Origin: Bacillota bacterium | Lineage (GTDB): Bacteria; Bacillota; Clostridia; Oscillospirales; SIG627 | DNA length: 52,092 bases | Direction: 5' to 3' | Assembly (NCBI GenBank): GCA_029006345.1 | Contig: JAQXGK010000019.1 | Coordinates: 1 to 52,092 of the forward strand | Shown here: positions 31,976 to 41,012 of the stretch, in pieces | Layout: every line of letters starts with the position of its first letter | Numbering within the stretch: the stretch's first letter is position 1 | Made by a program: the position numbers and the translations under genes | The notes under the pieces: generated by a model | What the model saw: only the letters and a program-made list of their open reading frames with translations | Told to the model about the DNA's origin: nothing | Database searches by the model: none

Positions 31976-32902
31976 TCACACCATTTCTGCCGCGGCTTTT
32001 TTCAGTAATTCCAAGAATTTTTTGTCATTTGCGGTCAGGCGGTAGCCGTGACGGTAAATAAATACGTCGGCAAAGCGTTTTTTGGACGCGTCACAGGGGA
32101 GCTCTACCAGGCCGAAGCGGTCGAGCACATCCCGAGGCATCGGTGAAACCCACATATAAGTATTCGGCACGCGGCTGAGTATTTCGAGCTGACTGCCGCG
32201 TTCATATACCTTAATGCTTTTTTTGCGGTCGAGAGACTGAGCAAAGCGGCGCGCCTCCGAGAGCGGCAGGGCGGGCACGGAAATATCGCCGGGATTGATT
32301 TCGGGAAACTGTTGAAGCTCCTCATAGCTGACCTCGGAGCATACTGCCAGGGGATGGGAGGTTGACATCAGCGCGTGGTATTCAAACTCTTTAATCAACT
32401 CGTGCCTGAGATCATTGTCTTCCAGCGAGGTGAGAAAGTATTTCTCATAATCGAGCTGATAGCGTATGACGGCTATATCGTCGGTGCTTGAGGCGACGTC
32501 CGATATGGCGTGGAGCGAATTTGTCTCGCGGTAATCGACCTTTATATCATTGTCAAAATCCAGCGTTTTGAGAAACTCCGTAAAAGCGTAGGAGATGTAG
32601 CTTGCGCGGGGAACGGCTATTCTGATTTCCTGCTTGCCCTCCGGCGACGGCTTGTAGCGAGCTTCCATTTCGTCGATCTGATTCAATATATTGCGCGTAT
32701 ATTCGAGAAATCCCTTACCCTTCTGGGTGGGAATGACGCCCTTCGGAGTGCGGTTGAATATGTCGAAGCCGATTTCGTTTTCAAGCTCCCGAATGGCTTT
32801 TGAAAGGTGAGGCTGACCCATATAGAGGTTTTCCGCCGCCTTTGAAATAGAGCCGGTTCTTTCAACCTCTACTGCATATCTGAGGTGCTGGATGTTATTC
32901 AT
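31976..32902 (-). CDS. LysR-family transcriptional regulator
   Basis: A 308-residue regulator. The N-terminal winged helix is typical: IQHLRYAVEVERTGSISKAAENLYMGQPHLSKAIRELE (split motif, residues 4-41), followed by a linker helix and a two-lobed effector-binding domain starting near residue 90. LysR proteins usually bind near their neighbours and respond to a small effector. It sits between the beta-glucosidase and the alcohol dehydrogenase, in the same direction, 24 bases after the former. The palindromic region upstream of adh is a reasonable target. Effector unknown. Confidence 0.9.
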   Translation of the reverse strand: MNNIQHLRYAVEVERTGSISKAAENLYMGQPHLSKAIRELENEIGFDIFNRTPKGVIPTQKGKGFLEYTRNILNQIDEMEARYKPSPEGKQEIRIAVPRASYISYAFTEFLKTLDFDNDIKVDYRETNSLHAISDVASSTDDIAVIRYQLDYEKYFLTSLEDNDLRHELIKEFEYHALMSTSHPLAVCSEVSYEELQQFPEINPGDISVPALPLSEARRFAQSLDRKKSIKVYERGSQLEILSRVPNTYMWVSPMPRDVLDRFGLVELPCDASKKRFADVFIYRHGYRLTANDKKFLELLKKAAAEMV

Positions 32903-32926
32903 GAGACCTTCCCTCCTTGATTATCA

Positions 32927-34279
32927 TCAGAGATTTGCTCCGTTTTGCGCGATAACACAACGATACCATTCAAATGAATCCTTCTTGATGCGCTCGCCGG
33001 TCGAGTAATCTACATACACTATGCCGAAGCGTTCGTTGTAGCCGCTCTGCCACTCGAAGTTATCGAGTATTGACCAGAGCATATAGCCGTCAATCGGAAT
33101 ATTCTCATCGGCGGCACGCTTGAGATTTCTGAGATAACGGTGCAAAAAATCGATTCTGTTGGGGTCGTGTACCTTGCCGTCAAGAGAGACGGTATCGTGG
33201 CAGGACATGCCGTTTTCGGTTATTATTATCGGAAGCTTATAGCGTTCGTAAAGGAACTTTGGCGACCAGTAGAGAGCTTCCGGCGTTATCGCCCAGTCAG
33301 CGCCGGTCTTTGAGGCACCCTGGGGACGCGGAACGCTTTCGATGCCGTTTGCCCCCTTGCGGCAGACGGCGCCCTGATAAATATTTTGCCCGTAGTAATC
33401 CGTCGGGGTGCTGATAAGAGGCAAATCCTTTTCGTAATCAGCGGGGAGATTATGCGCTATTTTCTTAAACTCGGGGTCGTCCTCGGGGTAATGACCGAGA
33501 AGCACCGGATCGGACCAGAAAACAACCGACCACGACCAGTTATTCGGTTCGATGCTGAAATACCGGCTTCGGGCGGCCTCTATATCCTCCGGCTTTTCGG
33601 TCGCCGGAAGAGACGGTGTACCGGTGGGCGCGAAGCCGACTCTGCAGTCGGGAATTATTTCCTTCAGGGCGCTGACCGCTCTGCCGTGAGCCTTGAGAAC
33701 ATTATGCGCCATAGGCAATGTTTCAATATCCGAGAGACAGAGCCCCGGCGCCTGGTAACCGAAGCGGTAGCCGTAGCCGATAAAGCACTGCGGCTCATTG
33801 AAGGTAAAGAAATTTTTAACGCGGTCGCCGAAGCTCTTGGCGACAAGGCGCGTATATTCCTCAAACCACGCGGGACTCTCGGGATTTCTCCAGCCGCCGC
33901 GGATCGCGAGAGCGTAGGGAAGATCCCAGTGATAAAGAGTGATAAAGGGCGTTATTCCCTTTTCGAGCAGTGCGTCGATAAGGTCGCTGTAAAACTTAAT
34001 GCCCTCCGGGTTGACCCTGCCGGTTCCCTCCGGGATTATACGAGACCACGAGATTGAGAAGCGGTACGCATTGCCGCCCAAATCGGACAGAATACCCACA
34101 TCCTCGCGCCAGCGGTGGTAATGGTCGCAGGCGACGTCGCCGGTCGCGCCGTCGCGCGCTCTGCCCTCCTCGCAGTATATGTCCCAAACAGACTTGCCTC
34201 TGCCACCCTCGTGAGCGGCGCCCTCTATCTGATACGAGGCGGTTGCGGTGCCCCATAAAAAGTCATTTTTGAAGCCCAT
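32927..34279 (-). CDS. GH1 family beta-glucosidase
   Basis: Cytoplasmic retaining beta-glycosidase, 450 residues, normal for GH1. The acid/base is Glu162 in FNEP and the nucleophile is Glu355 in ITENG; the N-terminal LWGTATASYQIEGA motif is present. It should split cellobiose or other beta-glucosides to glucose. No 6-phospho-binding Ser/Lys/Tyr motif typical of PTS-linked enzymes is obvious and no PTS gene is nearby, favouring unphosphorylated substrates. The ATG at 34279 has AAAGGA upstream. The downstream lysR begins 24 bases after its stop, so they are likely co-transcribed. Confidence 0.92.
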   Translation of the reverse strand: MGFKNDFLWGTATASYQIEGAAHEGGRGKSVWDIYCEEGRARDGATGDVACDHYHRWREDVGILSDLGGNAYRFSISWSRIIPEGTGRVNPEGIKFYSDLIDALLEKGITPFITLYHWDLPYALAIRGGWRNPESPAWFEEYTRLVAKSFGDRVKNFFTFNEPQCFIGYGYRFGYQAPGLCLSDIETLPMAHNVLKAHGRAVSALKEIIPDCRVGFAPTGTPSLPATEKPEDIEAARSRYFSIEPNNWSWSVVFWSDPVLLGHYPEDDPEFKKIAHNLPADYEKDLPLISTPTDYYGQNIYQGAVCRKGANGIESVPRPQGASKTGADWAITPEALYWSPKFLYERYKLPIIITENGMSCHDTVSLDGKVHDPNRIDFLHRYLRNLKRAADENIPIDGYMLWSILDNFEWQSGYNERFGIVYVDYSTGERIKKDSFEWYRCVIAQNGANL

Positions 34280-34415
34280 ATTTATAAAAATCCTTTCATT
34301 TCAAGACGCACAAATGTATTGTTATCCGAGTAAGGATATACATTATCATATATACCAATATACCATTATCGGCACCCGATTGCAACTGTTTTTCGACAAA
34401 AAGGCAATAAACAAA

Positions 34416-34437
34416 GCCGACGGCAGTTGCCGTCGGC
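34416..34437 (-). terminator. Terminator of the zinc-ribbon gene
   Basis: GCCGACGGC (34416-34424) pairs with GCCGTCGGC (34429-34437); the minus strand continues TTTGTTTATT. Confidence 0.7.
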
Positions 34438-34470
34438 ATATTCGGGATGCTGTGCTGTATTTAATTGTAA

Positions 34471-34947
34471 TCAGATAAGCTTTTCTCCGCAATTAGTGCA
34501 AATTACGGCATCGGCGGGGCAGGCCGCTCCGCAGCCGCTGCAGTAGACTGTCTGCTCGGAGCCGTTATCCTTATTATTCTCACAAGCCTCGCTTTTTGGA
34601 AGCTCGGCACCGCATCTGTGGCAATAATCCGCGGACGAGGAGCATTTTTCTTTGCATTTAGGGCAGATTTTAAGCTCCTTGGTCTTTAATATCTCTGCCT
34701 TCATGCCGGATATCTTTTTCTCGCTCTCGGCGACTGAAGCGAACAGCTCCGAATACCTTTCGGGCGGCGCGTCATTGTTTTCACTGTAGAAAATCCTGCC
34801 GATTTCCTGATACAGGTTATTTCTTATTCTCTCCTCCGCATATACCGATGCGTTCAGCCGAGTAACATCTGCAAAGCACTTTGCTTTCTTTACGGCGTCC
34901 TGTCCTGTCTGCGAAAGCTTATCCTTGATTTCGTCAAAAGAAGCCAT
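34471..34947 (-). CDS. Protein with a helical N terminus and two zinc ribbons
   Basis: A 158-residue soluble protein. Residues 1-92 are helical and charged, possibly a coiled coil. Two zinc-ribbon motifs follow: CPKC (95-98) with CHRCG (109-112), and CSGCG (136-139) with CTNCG (150-153). Such proteins are common in Bacillota and often of unknown role; zinc ribbons here may mediate protein contacts or assembly. AAGGAGGA precedes the ATG. No obvious partner in the flanking genes. Confidence 0.75.
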   Translation of the reverse strand: MASFDEIKDKLSQTGQDAVKKAKCFADVTRLNASVYAEERIRNNLYQEIGRIFYSENNDAPPERYSELFASVAESEKKISGMKAEILKTKELKICPKCKEKCSSSADYCHRCGAELPKSEACENNKDNGSEQTVYCSGCGAACPADAVICTNCGEKLI

Positions 34948-35060
34948 CGGACTGTCCTCCTTCTTTTTTGTATTGTTATTATATCACAAGTTGTCGCATA
35001 CGTCAAACTCACACGGCAGGCGGCGGGAAACAGCGGACGGGTTTGATTGCGGCAATAAGA

Positions 35061-35089
35061 AAAGGCGACGGATTTTTGCCGTCGCCTTT
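35061..35089 (-). terminator. Terminator of pckG
   Basis: AAAGGCGACGG (35061-35071) pairs with CCGTCGCCTTT (35079-35089); on the minus strand followed by TCTTATTGCC. It is just after the stop at 35098. Confidence 0.75.
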
Positions 35090-35097
35090 GAAGAAAA

Positions 35098-36879
35098 TTA
35101 CTTATTGAGGTTTGCCTTGAGAGTTTCGAGCTGATTTCTGAGCTCCTGGGGAAGCTTGTCGCCGAACTTCTTGTAGTGTTCTTCGATTTCAGCCGCTTCC
35201 TTTGTCCATACGTCCTTGTCGACGGTGAGGATGGACTTGAGAGTATCCATATCCATGTCGAGGTCGGTAAGATCGATGTCCTCGGGCTTGGGAACATAAC
35301 CGATAGCGGTTTCGGTGGCGTCTGCCTTGCCTTCGCAGCGGTCGATGATCCAGTTGAGAACTCTCATATTGTCGCCGAAGCCCGGCCAGATAAAGTTGCC
35401 GTCGTCATCGGTGCGGAACCAGTTTACATTGAATATCTTGGGAGCCTTGTCGCCGAGCTTTTTGCCCATGTCAAGCCAATGCTGGAAGTAGTCTGCCATG
35501 TTGTATCCGCAGAACGGAAGCATTGCCATCGGGTCGCGGCGAACCACGCCTACTGCACCGGCTGCTGCCGCGGTTGTTTCGCTCGCCATAGCCGAGCCGA
35601 TGAATACACCGTTTTCCCAGGACTTCGACTGATATACCAGGGGAGCGCACTTCGCACGGCGTCCGCCGAATACGATTGCGGAAATCGGCACTCCTTCGCC
35701 CTTGTCAAATTCCTCGGAAATGCAGGGGCAGTTTGCCGCGGGAGCGGTGAAACGTGAGTTGGGATGAGCGGCGCAGGTGGACTTGTCTGCCTTGTCGAAC
35801 TTAGCGGGATCCCACTTGTCACCCTTCCAGTCTATGCAGTTTGTCGGGAGATTCTTATTGAGACCCTCCCACCAAACGGTGTTGTCGCTCAAGTCATGAG
35901 CAACGTTTGTGAATATTGTATTTTTCTTTGTAGATTCAAGAGCGTTGAAGTTTGACTTTTCGTTTGTTCCGGGAGCAACGCCGAAGAAGCCGTTTTCGGG
36001 GTTGATAGCGTAGAGACGGCCGTCCTCCTTGATCTTCATCCAGGCGATGTCGTCGCCTACAGTCCAAATCTTGTAGCCCTTATCGCGGAGGTACTTCGGA
36101 GGAATGAGCATTGCAAGGTTGGTCTTGCCGCAGGCTGACGGGAATGCGGCAGCGATGTATTTTACCTCGCCCTTGGGGTTCTGAAGGCCGAGGATGAGCA
36201 TATGCTCTGCCATCCAGCCCTCTTTCCAGCCCTGATATGAAGCGATGCGGAGTGCGAAGCACTTCTTGCCGAGCAGAACGTTTCCGCCGTAAGCCGAGTT
36301 TACCGAGATGATTGCGTTGTCCTCGGGGAACTGGCAGATGTATCGGTTTTCGGGGTCGATGTCGCAGGAGGCGTGGAAGCCGCGAACCCAGTCATTGGAG
36401 TCGCCGAGAACGTCAAGCACCTTCTGACCGACACGGGTCATAATAGCCATGTTGAGTACGACATACCTGGAGTCGGTGATTTCGATGCCGACCTCTGCAA
36501 GCGGCGAGCCAATGGGACCCATTGAGAACGGAATGACATACATTGTACGTCCCTTGTAGGAGCCCCGTGCAATCTTGTAGAGCTTGTCGTACATTTCCTG
36601 AGGATCGCACCAATGGTTTGTGGGGCCTGCATCCTCTTCTCTGCGCGAGCAGATGAAGGTTCTGTTTTCGACGCGGGCAACGTCATTGGGCTGTGTTCTG
36701 TGGAGATAGCATCCGGGGAGCTTCTCCTCATTGAGCTTAATCATTTCGCCGGACTTAACTGCCTCGGCGCGGATCTCGTCGAGCTGAGCTTCGCTTCCGT
36801 CTATCCAGACTATTTTGTCGGGACATACGAGGTCGGCTTTCTCTTGGACCCACTTGTTGAGAGTTGCGTTAGTGGTCAT
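35098..36879 (-). CDS. pckG: Phosphoenolpyruvate carboxykinase (GTP-dependent)
   Basis: Interconverts oxaloacetate and phosphoenolpyruvate using GTP/GDP. The 593-residue length and motifs fit the GTP form rather than the shorter ATP form: the P-loop FPSACGKTNLAML, FGGRRAKCAPLVYQS, and the nucleotide-binding PFCGYNMADYFQHWL. In anaerobes it often runs towards oxaloacetate, fixing CO2. The ribosome-binding site AAAGGAA is about 12 bases from the ATG. It has a strong promoter and a structured leader of its own. It is bounded by terminators, so it is a single-gene unit. Confidence 0.93.
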   Translation of the reverse strand: MTTNATLNKWVQEKADLVCPDKIVWIDGSEAQLDEIRAEAVKSGEMIKLNEEKLPGCYLHRTQPNDVARVENRTFICSRREEDAGPTNHWCDPQEMYDKLYKIARGSYKGRTMYVIPFSMGPIGSPLAEVGIEITDSRYVVLNMAIMTRVGQKVLDVLGDSNDWVRGFHASCDIDPENRYICQFPEDNAIISVNSAYGGNVLLGKKCFALRIASYQGWKEGWMAEHMLILGLQNPKGEVKYIAAAFPSACGKTNLAMLIPPKYLRDKGYKIWTVGDDIAWMKIKEDGRLYAINPENGFFGVAPGTNEKSNFNALESTKKNTIFTNVAHDLSDNTVWWEGLNKNLPTNCIDWKGDKWDPAKFDKADKSTCAAHPNSRFTAPAANCPCISEEFDKGEGVPISAIVFGGRRAKCAPLVYQSKSWENGVFIGSAMASETTAAAAGAVGVVRRDPMAMLPFCGYNMADYFQHWLDMGKKLGDKAPKIFNVNWFRTDDDGNFIWPGFGDNMRVLNWIIDRCEGKADATETAIGYVPKPEDIDLTDLDMDMDTLKSILTVDKDVWTKEAAEIEEHYKKFGDKLPQELRNQLETLKANLNK

Positions 36880-36948
36880 AGTATATATTTGTTCCTTTCA
36901 TTTATTAACATTTTTTCGGTGACAGACCGGCTGTTCAGATTTACTGCC

Positions 36949-37000
36949 GATTTTCGTTTTTCGCCTGATATAACGGTCGCTGACCGCCGAAACGAAAACC
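36949..37000 (-). promoter_or_regulatory. Structured leader element in the pckG 5' untranslated region
   Basis: On the minus strand, arms 37000-36991 and 36958-36949 (GGTTTTCGTT with AACGAAAATC, one wobble pair) enclose a second hairpin GGTC-AGC-GACC (36985-36975). It sits between the predicted start (about 37041) and the ATG at 36879. Regulatory function is inferred. Confidence 0.4.
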
Positions 37001-37047
37001 TGTATATGAAAGGTCATTCTTCCATACTCCCTTGTCTGCCAATTTAC

Positions 37048-37076
37048 ATTATAATTGCCTTTTATGCAAATTTCAA
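37048..37076 (-). promoter_or_regulatory. SigA promoter of pckG
   Basis: On the minus strand TTGAAA (37076-37071), exactly 17 bases, and consensus TATAAT (37053-37048). The rest of the 36880-37334 gap holds the leader element, the terminator of the upstream operon, and no gene. Confidence 0.8.
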
Positions 37077-37236
37077 GTCAAATCTGAGAATTTTTGGTGA
37101 ACGTGCCGTTTTTGGCGCAAAAGAATGTTTGTCGTTGACTCCGCAAACCGAAAGCACTCCGTAAATCTTTTCTGATTTGTCTGTGCTGTCTATTTGCCGG
37201 CACAGCATTATAACCCGGTATTATTGCAATGAAAAA

Positions 37237-37269
37237 CCAACCGCACGGGCAGCTCCACGGGGCGGTTGG
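37237..37269 (-). terminator. Terminator of the leu-cim-ilv operon
   Basis: CCAACCGC (37237-37244) pairs with GCGGTTGG (37262-37269); on the minus strand followed by five T. Confidence 0.75.
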
Positions 37270-37334
37270 CAAATACTGTCGGAAATGACTTTCGGCTGAG
37301 AAATATCAATGATAAGTATTTATACATGGATGAG

Positions 37335-37808
37335 TTATATCAATATACTTACTGCGCCGGAGCGGGCTATTGAGATTTCGCCGAAGTTTGAGAGCGATTG
37401 GACGGCTTCGTCAAGAACCGCGGGCTCGCCCGTGACCTCCACCACGACATTTGTCTCGCTTTCTCCGACTGCTTTATAATTCATTTCGGAAATAAAGCTG
37501 ATAAGCTGAGGACGGCTCTCTTTCGGACAGGCGACGCGCACAAACATGAGCTCGCGCGTGACGTGGGGCACCGAAACGCTCATTTCGTACACCTCGATGA
37601 CCTCCGAAACGTGACCGAGCTGACTTATCAGCTGTTCGGTCTCGCTTTGAGTTCCTATGACGGTGAAGGTGAGGTGATATATGCTTTCGTCGCCGGTGAC
37701 GCTGGTGACAAAGCTTTCGATATTGTAGCCGCGGCGGGTGAACATTCCGGATATGCGCGAGACGACGCCCGGCTTATTATCAACTATTGCGACAATGGTA
37801 TGCTTCAT
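37335..37808 (-). CDS. ilvN: Acetolactate synthase small (regulatory) subunit
   Basis: A 157-residue ACT-domain subunit that activates IlvB and gives feedback inhibition by valine. The N-terminal ACT domain is visible as IVAIVDNKPGVVSRISGMFTRRGYNIES (split motif, residues 4-31), with a shorter C-terminal domain. Starts one base after the IlvB stop, so it is translationally linked. Last gene of the operon, followed by a terminator. The ilvH name is used for the same subunit in some genomes. Confidence 0.92.
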   Translation of the reverse strand: MKHTIVAIVDNKPGVVSRISGMFTRRGYNIESFVTSVTGDESIYHLTFTVIGTQSETEQLISQLGHVSEVIEVYEMSVSVPHVTRELMFVRVACPKESRPQLISFISEMNYKAVGESETNVVVEVTGEPAVLDEAVQSLSNFGEISIARSGAVSILI

Positions 37809-39431
37809 CTATTTTCCCCTTTCCGTGACATTGTAGGGAGCATGTTCGCTGTCGGACATGGATATGCGGATAATCGACGCGCCCGGCTGTTTTACAATTG
37901 CTTCAAGGTCGGAGGACTCGCCGACATCGAAATATGACAGTCCGTAAGCGGCGGCAATAAGCGAAAAATCGGGATTAAACGCAACGCAAAAAGGCTTGTC
38001 GCTGTCCGGATAGACATATTCATACTGCTGTTCGACGAGGCCGAGACAGGAATTGTCGGCGATTACGATTTTCAGATTTCTTATTCCGCATTGAGCGACG
38101 GTGGCGAGCTCCTGAAGGCACATTTGAATCGAGCCGTCGCCCGTGAACAGTACTACCTCGCGGTCGGGATGTCCGAGCGCGGCGCCTATGGCCGCCGGAA
38201 GTCCGAAGCCCATAGTGCCGAGACCGCCTGAGCATATAAAATCTCCTGGACGGGATACGCGGCAGGCCGATGCCGCGAAGAGCTGATGCTGACCGACATC
38301 GGTAACGAATATTGCGTCGCCGCACAGCTCTGCAATGCGGGAAATAATAACTTCGCCTGCGCCTGCCGGACTGTCATCGGAGGAACATGCTATACTGTCG
38401 CACCACTTTTTCCACTCGGCTTTTTTGCCGTCGGGAAGCGGCAGACTGTCGAGAAAGCCGCAGAATTCGGCCGCGTCGGAAACAACGGGGCAGGAGGAAA
38501 ATACGTTTTTGCAAAGTTCCGCGGCGTCGATATCGGCGTGGATGACAGTTCTCTTATCGGCAAAACGGGCGGCGTTCGGCACACTGCGGTCTGAAAAACG
38601 GCAGCCTATCGCGATAACCAGGTCGCTGTTTTCCACAGCCGCCGCGGCGTGCGCCGTGCCGTGAACGCCGAGCATTCCGAACACATTCGGAAGGTGATTG
38701 TCAATACCCGATTTTCCCATCATGGTATAAACAACGGGCACATTATAGCTTGAAGAAAAGTGGGAGAGAGAGTCTCCGGCCGCCTTGCCGGCGGAAACCA
38801 CGCCGCCGCCGCATATTATAACCGGCCGCTCGGCGGCGGATATAAGATCGGCAATTTCGTCCTTAACACCCGACAGAGGCGCTGAATTGTGCCGTTCATG
38901 GGGCAGGACAGGATGCGTGGCAAGACTCTCGGGGATATCGCTTTCAAGCACATCTCGGGGAATATCGATAAGCACCGGACCCTTGCGGCCGGTATTGATT
39001 ATGCGCCAGGCCTCCTCCAGCACCGTCGGCAGCTCCAGAGGATCCTTGACGAGAAAATTGTGCTTGGTTACCGCCAGCGTGATACCCATGATATCAGCCT
39101 CCTGAAAGGCGTCGTGACCGATGCTTGAGCGCTCCACCTGACCTGTGACTGCGAGAAGCGGCACGCTGTCAAGCATGGCGTCGCACAGGCCGGTGACGAG
39201 GTTGGTCGCTCCCGGGCCGGAGGTTGCGAGGCAGACGCCTACACGTCCGCTGGACTTGGCGTAGCCCTCGGCGGCGTGTACCGCCCCCTGCTCATGGCGC
39301 ACGGTGATGTGGCGAATAGAGCTCTTTGAGAGCGCTTCATATACTGATAAAACGGCATTGCCGGGGTAATCGAACAGTATTTCTACGCCCTTGCGGGAGA
39401 GAAATTCGGTTATGTAATATACTGCTTTCAT
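37809..39431 (-). CDS. ilvB: Acetolactate synthase large (catalytic) subunit
   Basis: TPP-dependent enzyme joining pyruvate to pyruvate or 2-oxobutyrate, first common step of valine/leucine and isoleucine synthesis. The catalytic Glu47 lies in RHEQGAVHAAEGYA; the TPP/Mg2+ motif GDGSIQMCLQEL precedes NSCLGLVEQQYEY. At 540 residues it is slightly shorter than usual (about 560-570). It starts nine bases after the cimA stop and is followed directly by ilvN. Anabolic rather than catabolic (AlsS) function follows from the ilvN partner and the operon. Confidence 0.93.
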   Translation of the reverse strand: MKAVYYITEFLSRKGVEILFDYPGNAVLSVYEALSKSSIRHITVRHEQGAVHAAEGYAKSSGRVGVCLATSGPGATNLVTGLCDAMLDSVPLLAVTGQVERSSIGHDAFQEADIMGITLAVTKHNFLVKDPLELPTVLEEAWRIINTGRKGPVLIDIPRDVLESDIPESLATHPVLPHERHNSAPLSGVKDEIADLISAAERPVIICGGGVVSAGKAAGDSLSHFSSSYNVPVVYTMMGKSGIDNHLPNVFGMLGVHGTAHAAAAVENSDLVIAIGCRFSDRSVPNAARFADKRTVIHADIDAAELCKNVFSSCPVVSDAAEFCGFLDSLPLPDGKKAEWKKWCDSIACSSDDSPAGAGEVIISRIAELCGDAIFVTDVGQHQLFAASACRVSRPGDFICSGGLGTMGFGLPAAIGAALGHPDREVVLFTGDGSIQMCLQELATVAQCGIRNLKIVIADNSCLGLVEQQYEYVYPDSDKPFCVAFNPDFSLIAAAYGLSYFDVGESSDLEAIVKQPGASIIRISMSDSEHAPYNVTERGK

Positions 39432-39440
39432 TACAATTCC

Positions 39441-41012
39441 TTATACCTTTTCGGTAAGAAAATACTCTACGGAGTCGATGAGGGCCTTCCAGCTTGCTTC
39501 CATAATATCGGTGGATACGCCGACGGTGTGCCAGCTTGTTCTGCCGTCCGAGGTCTCGATGAGAACCCGGACCTTCGCACCGGTCGCACCCGCGCTGTCA
39601 AGAACTCTTACCTTATAATCGACCAGCTTGATGTTTTCGATTGCGGGATAAAAGCGCTTGAGAGCCTTTCTGAGGGCATTGTCCATCGCGTTGACGGGAC
39701 CGTTGCCTTCGGCGGCCGTAATTTCCTCTGTTCCGTTGACTTCAATTTTGATGAGCGCCGAAGCCTTTGCCGCCTCGGCGTTGGTTATATTCGGCTCGCC
39801 GAGCACCAGCTTGAAGGTGAGCAGCCGAAAGAAGCTGCGCCGCTTGCCGAGCGAACGGAGGATTTCAAGCTTGAGCGAGGCGTCGGCATTTTCGTAGAAG
39901 TAGCCCTCTTTTTCGTGGGCCTTAATATCCTTGAGAAAATTCGATACGACGGGCGAATTTTTTTCGAGCGTCGGCTCAAGGGAGTGCATTTTTTCAAAAA
40001 TTGCGCTTTTGCCCGAAAACTCTCCGATGACATTCTTTCGCTCGTTTCCGACTGTGGCAGGGTCGATGTGTTCAAATGAGCCGGGCAGCTTTTTGACTGC
40101 GTCGATGTGCATTCCGGCCTTGTGCGAGAAGGCAAGCGAGCCGACGAACGGCTGTCGCTCGTCAAAGGAGGTGTTTGCAAGGTCGGCGATATCGCGGGAG
40201 AGCGACGTCAAACGGGGCAGGTTTTCACTGCAGACAAGCGAGTAGCCCATCTTCAGGGTCAGAATGGGAATGAGCGTTGACAGCGACGCATTTCCGCATC
40301 GCTCGCCCAGCCCCAAAAATGTGCCGTGAATCTGTGTTGCTCCGGCTTCGACCGCGGAGAGGGTGCAGGCTACGGCAAGTCCGCTGTCGTTGTGACAGTG
40401 TATGCCGAATTTCTTGCCCGGAAAGCGTGAAAGAGTGTCGCGCGTAATACCGCCGACCTCGGCCGGAAGACTTCCGCCGTTGGTATCGCACAGCACCACA
40501 CTGTCGGCGCCCGCTTCAAAAGCGGCTCCGACGACGTCAAACGCCGTCTGCGGCATTTCCTTGCAGCCGTCAAAAAAGTGCTCGGCATAAAAGATTACAG
40601 GTATGTTCCGTGCGGTAAAATAACGCACGGATTCGGTGATTATCCGCAGATTTTCGCGTCTGCCGGTTTTCAGTATCTTTTTTATGTGCGTGTAGGACGC
40701 CTTTCCGACGACGCTTACGCAATCCGCGCCGCATTCGGCTGTTTTGCGCAGTCCCTCGTCCTGTTCGGCCGCTTCGCCGACCTTACAGGTCGATACAAAG
40801 GCGCACAGACGGCTTTTGCGTTTTTCGTTTCTCAAAAGCTCGAAAAGCTCGCCGTCCTTCGGATTGTAGGCGGGATTTCCGGCCTCTATGCAATCTATTC
40901 CGAAACAATCGATAAGCGAGATGAGCTTGTGCTTATCGCTGACCGAAAAGGATATGCCGGAGGCCTGAGCGCCGTCGCGCAGGGTGGTATCAAATATTTC
41001 CAGCTGTTTCAT
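39441..41012 (-). CDS. cimA: (R)-citramalate synthase
   Basis: Condenses pyruvate and acetyl-CoA to citramalate, the entry to threonine-independent isoleucine synthesis through 2-oxobutyrate. A 523-residue DRE-TIM barrel with DTTLRDGAQASG at 8-19, the metal-binding HCHNDSGLAVA, and a C-terminal LeuA-type allosteric domain (about 385-520). The motif QASG, where LeuA usually has QTPG, and the overall length match the CimA subfamily. One-base overlap with leuA upstream; nine bases to ilvB. The gene gives this operon a source of 2-oxobutyrate without ilvA. Confidence 0.92.
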   Translation of the reverse strand: MKQLEIFDTTLRDGAQASGISFSVSDKHKLISLIDCFGIDCIEAGNPAYNPKDGELFELLRNEKRKSRLCAFVSTCKVGEAAEQDEGLRKTAECGADCVSVVGKASYTHIKKILKTGRRENLRIITESVRYFTARNIPVIFYAEHFFDGCKEMPQTAFDVVGAAFEAGADSVVLCDTNGGSLPAEVGGITRDTLSRFPGKKFGIHCHNDSGLAVACTLSAVEAGATQIHGTFLGLGERCGNASLSTLIPILTLKMGYSLVCSENLPRLTSLSRDIADLANTSFDERQPFVGSLAFSHKAGMHIDAVKKLPGSFEHIDPATVGNERKNVIGEFSGKSAIFEKMHSLEPTLEKNSPVVSNFLKDIKAHEKEGYFYENADASLKLEILRSLGKRRSFFRLLTFKLVLGEPNITNAEAAKASALIKIEVNGTEEITAAEGNGPVNAMDNALRKALKRFYPAIENIKLVDYKVRVLDSAGATGAKVRVLIETSDGRTSWHTVGVSTDIMEASWKALIDSVEYFLTEKV

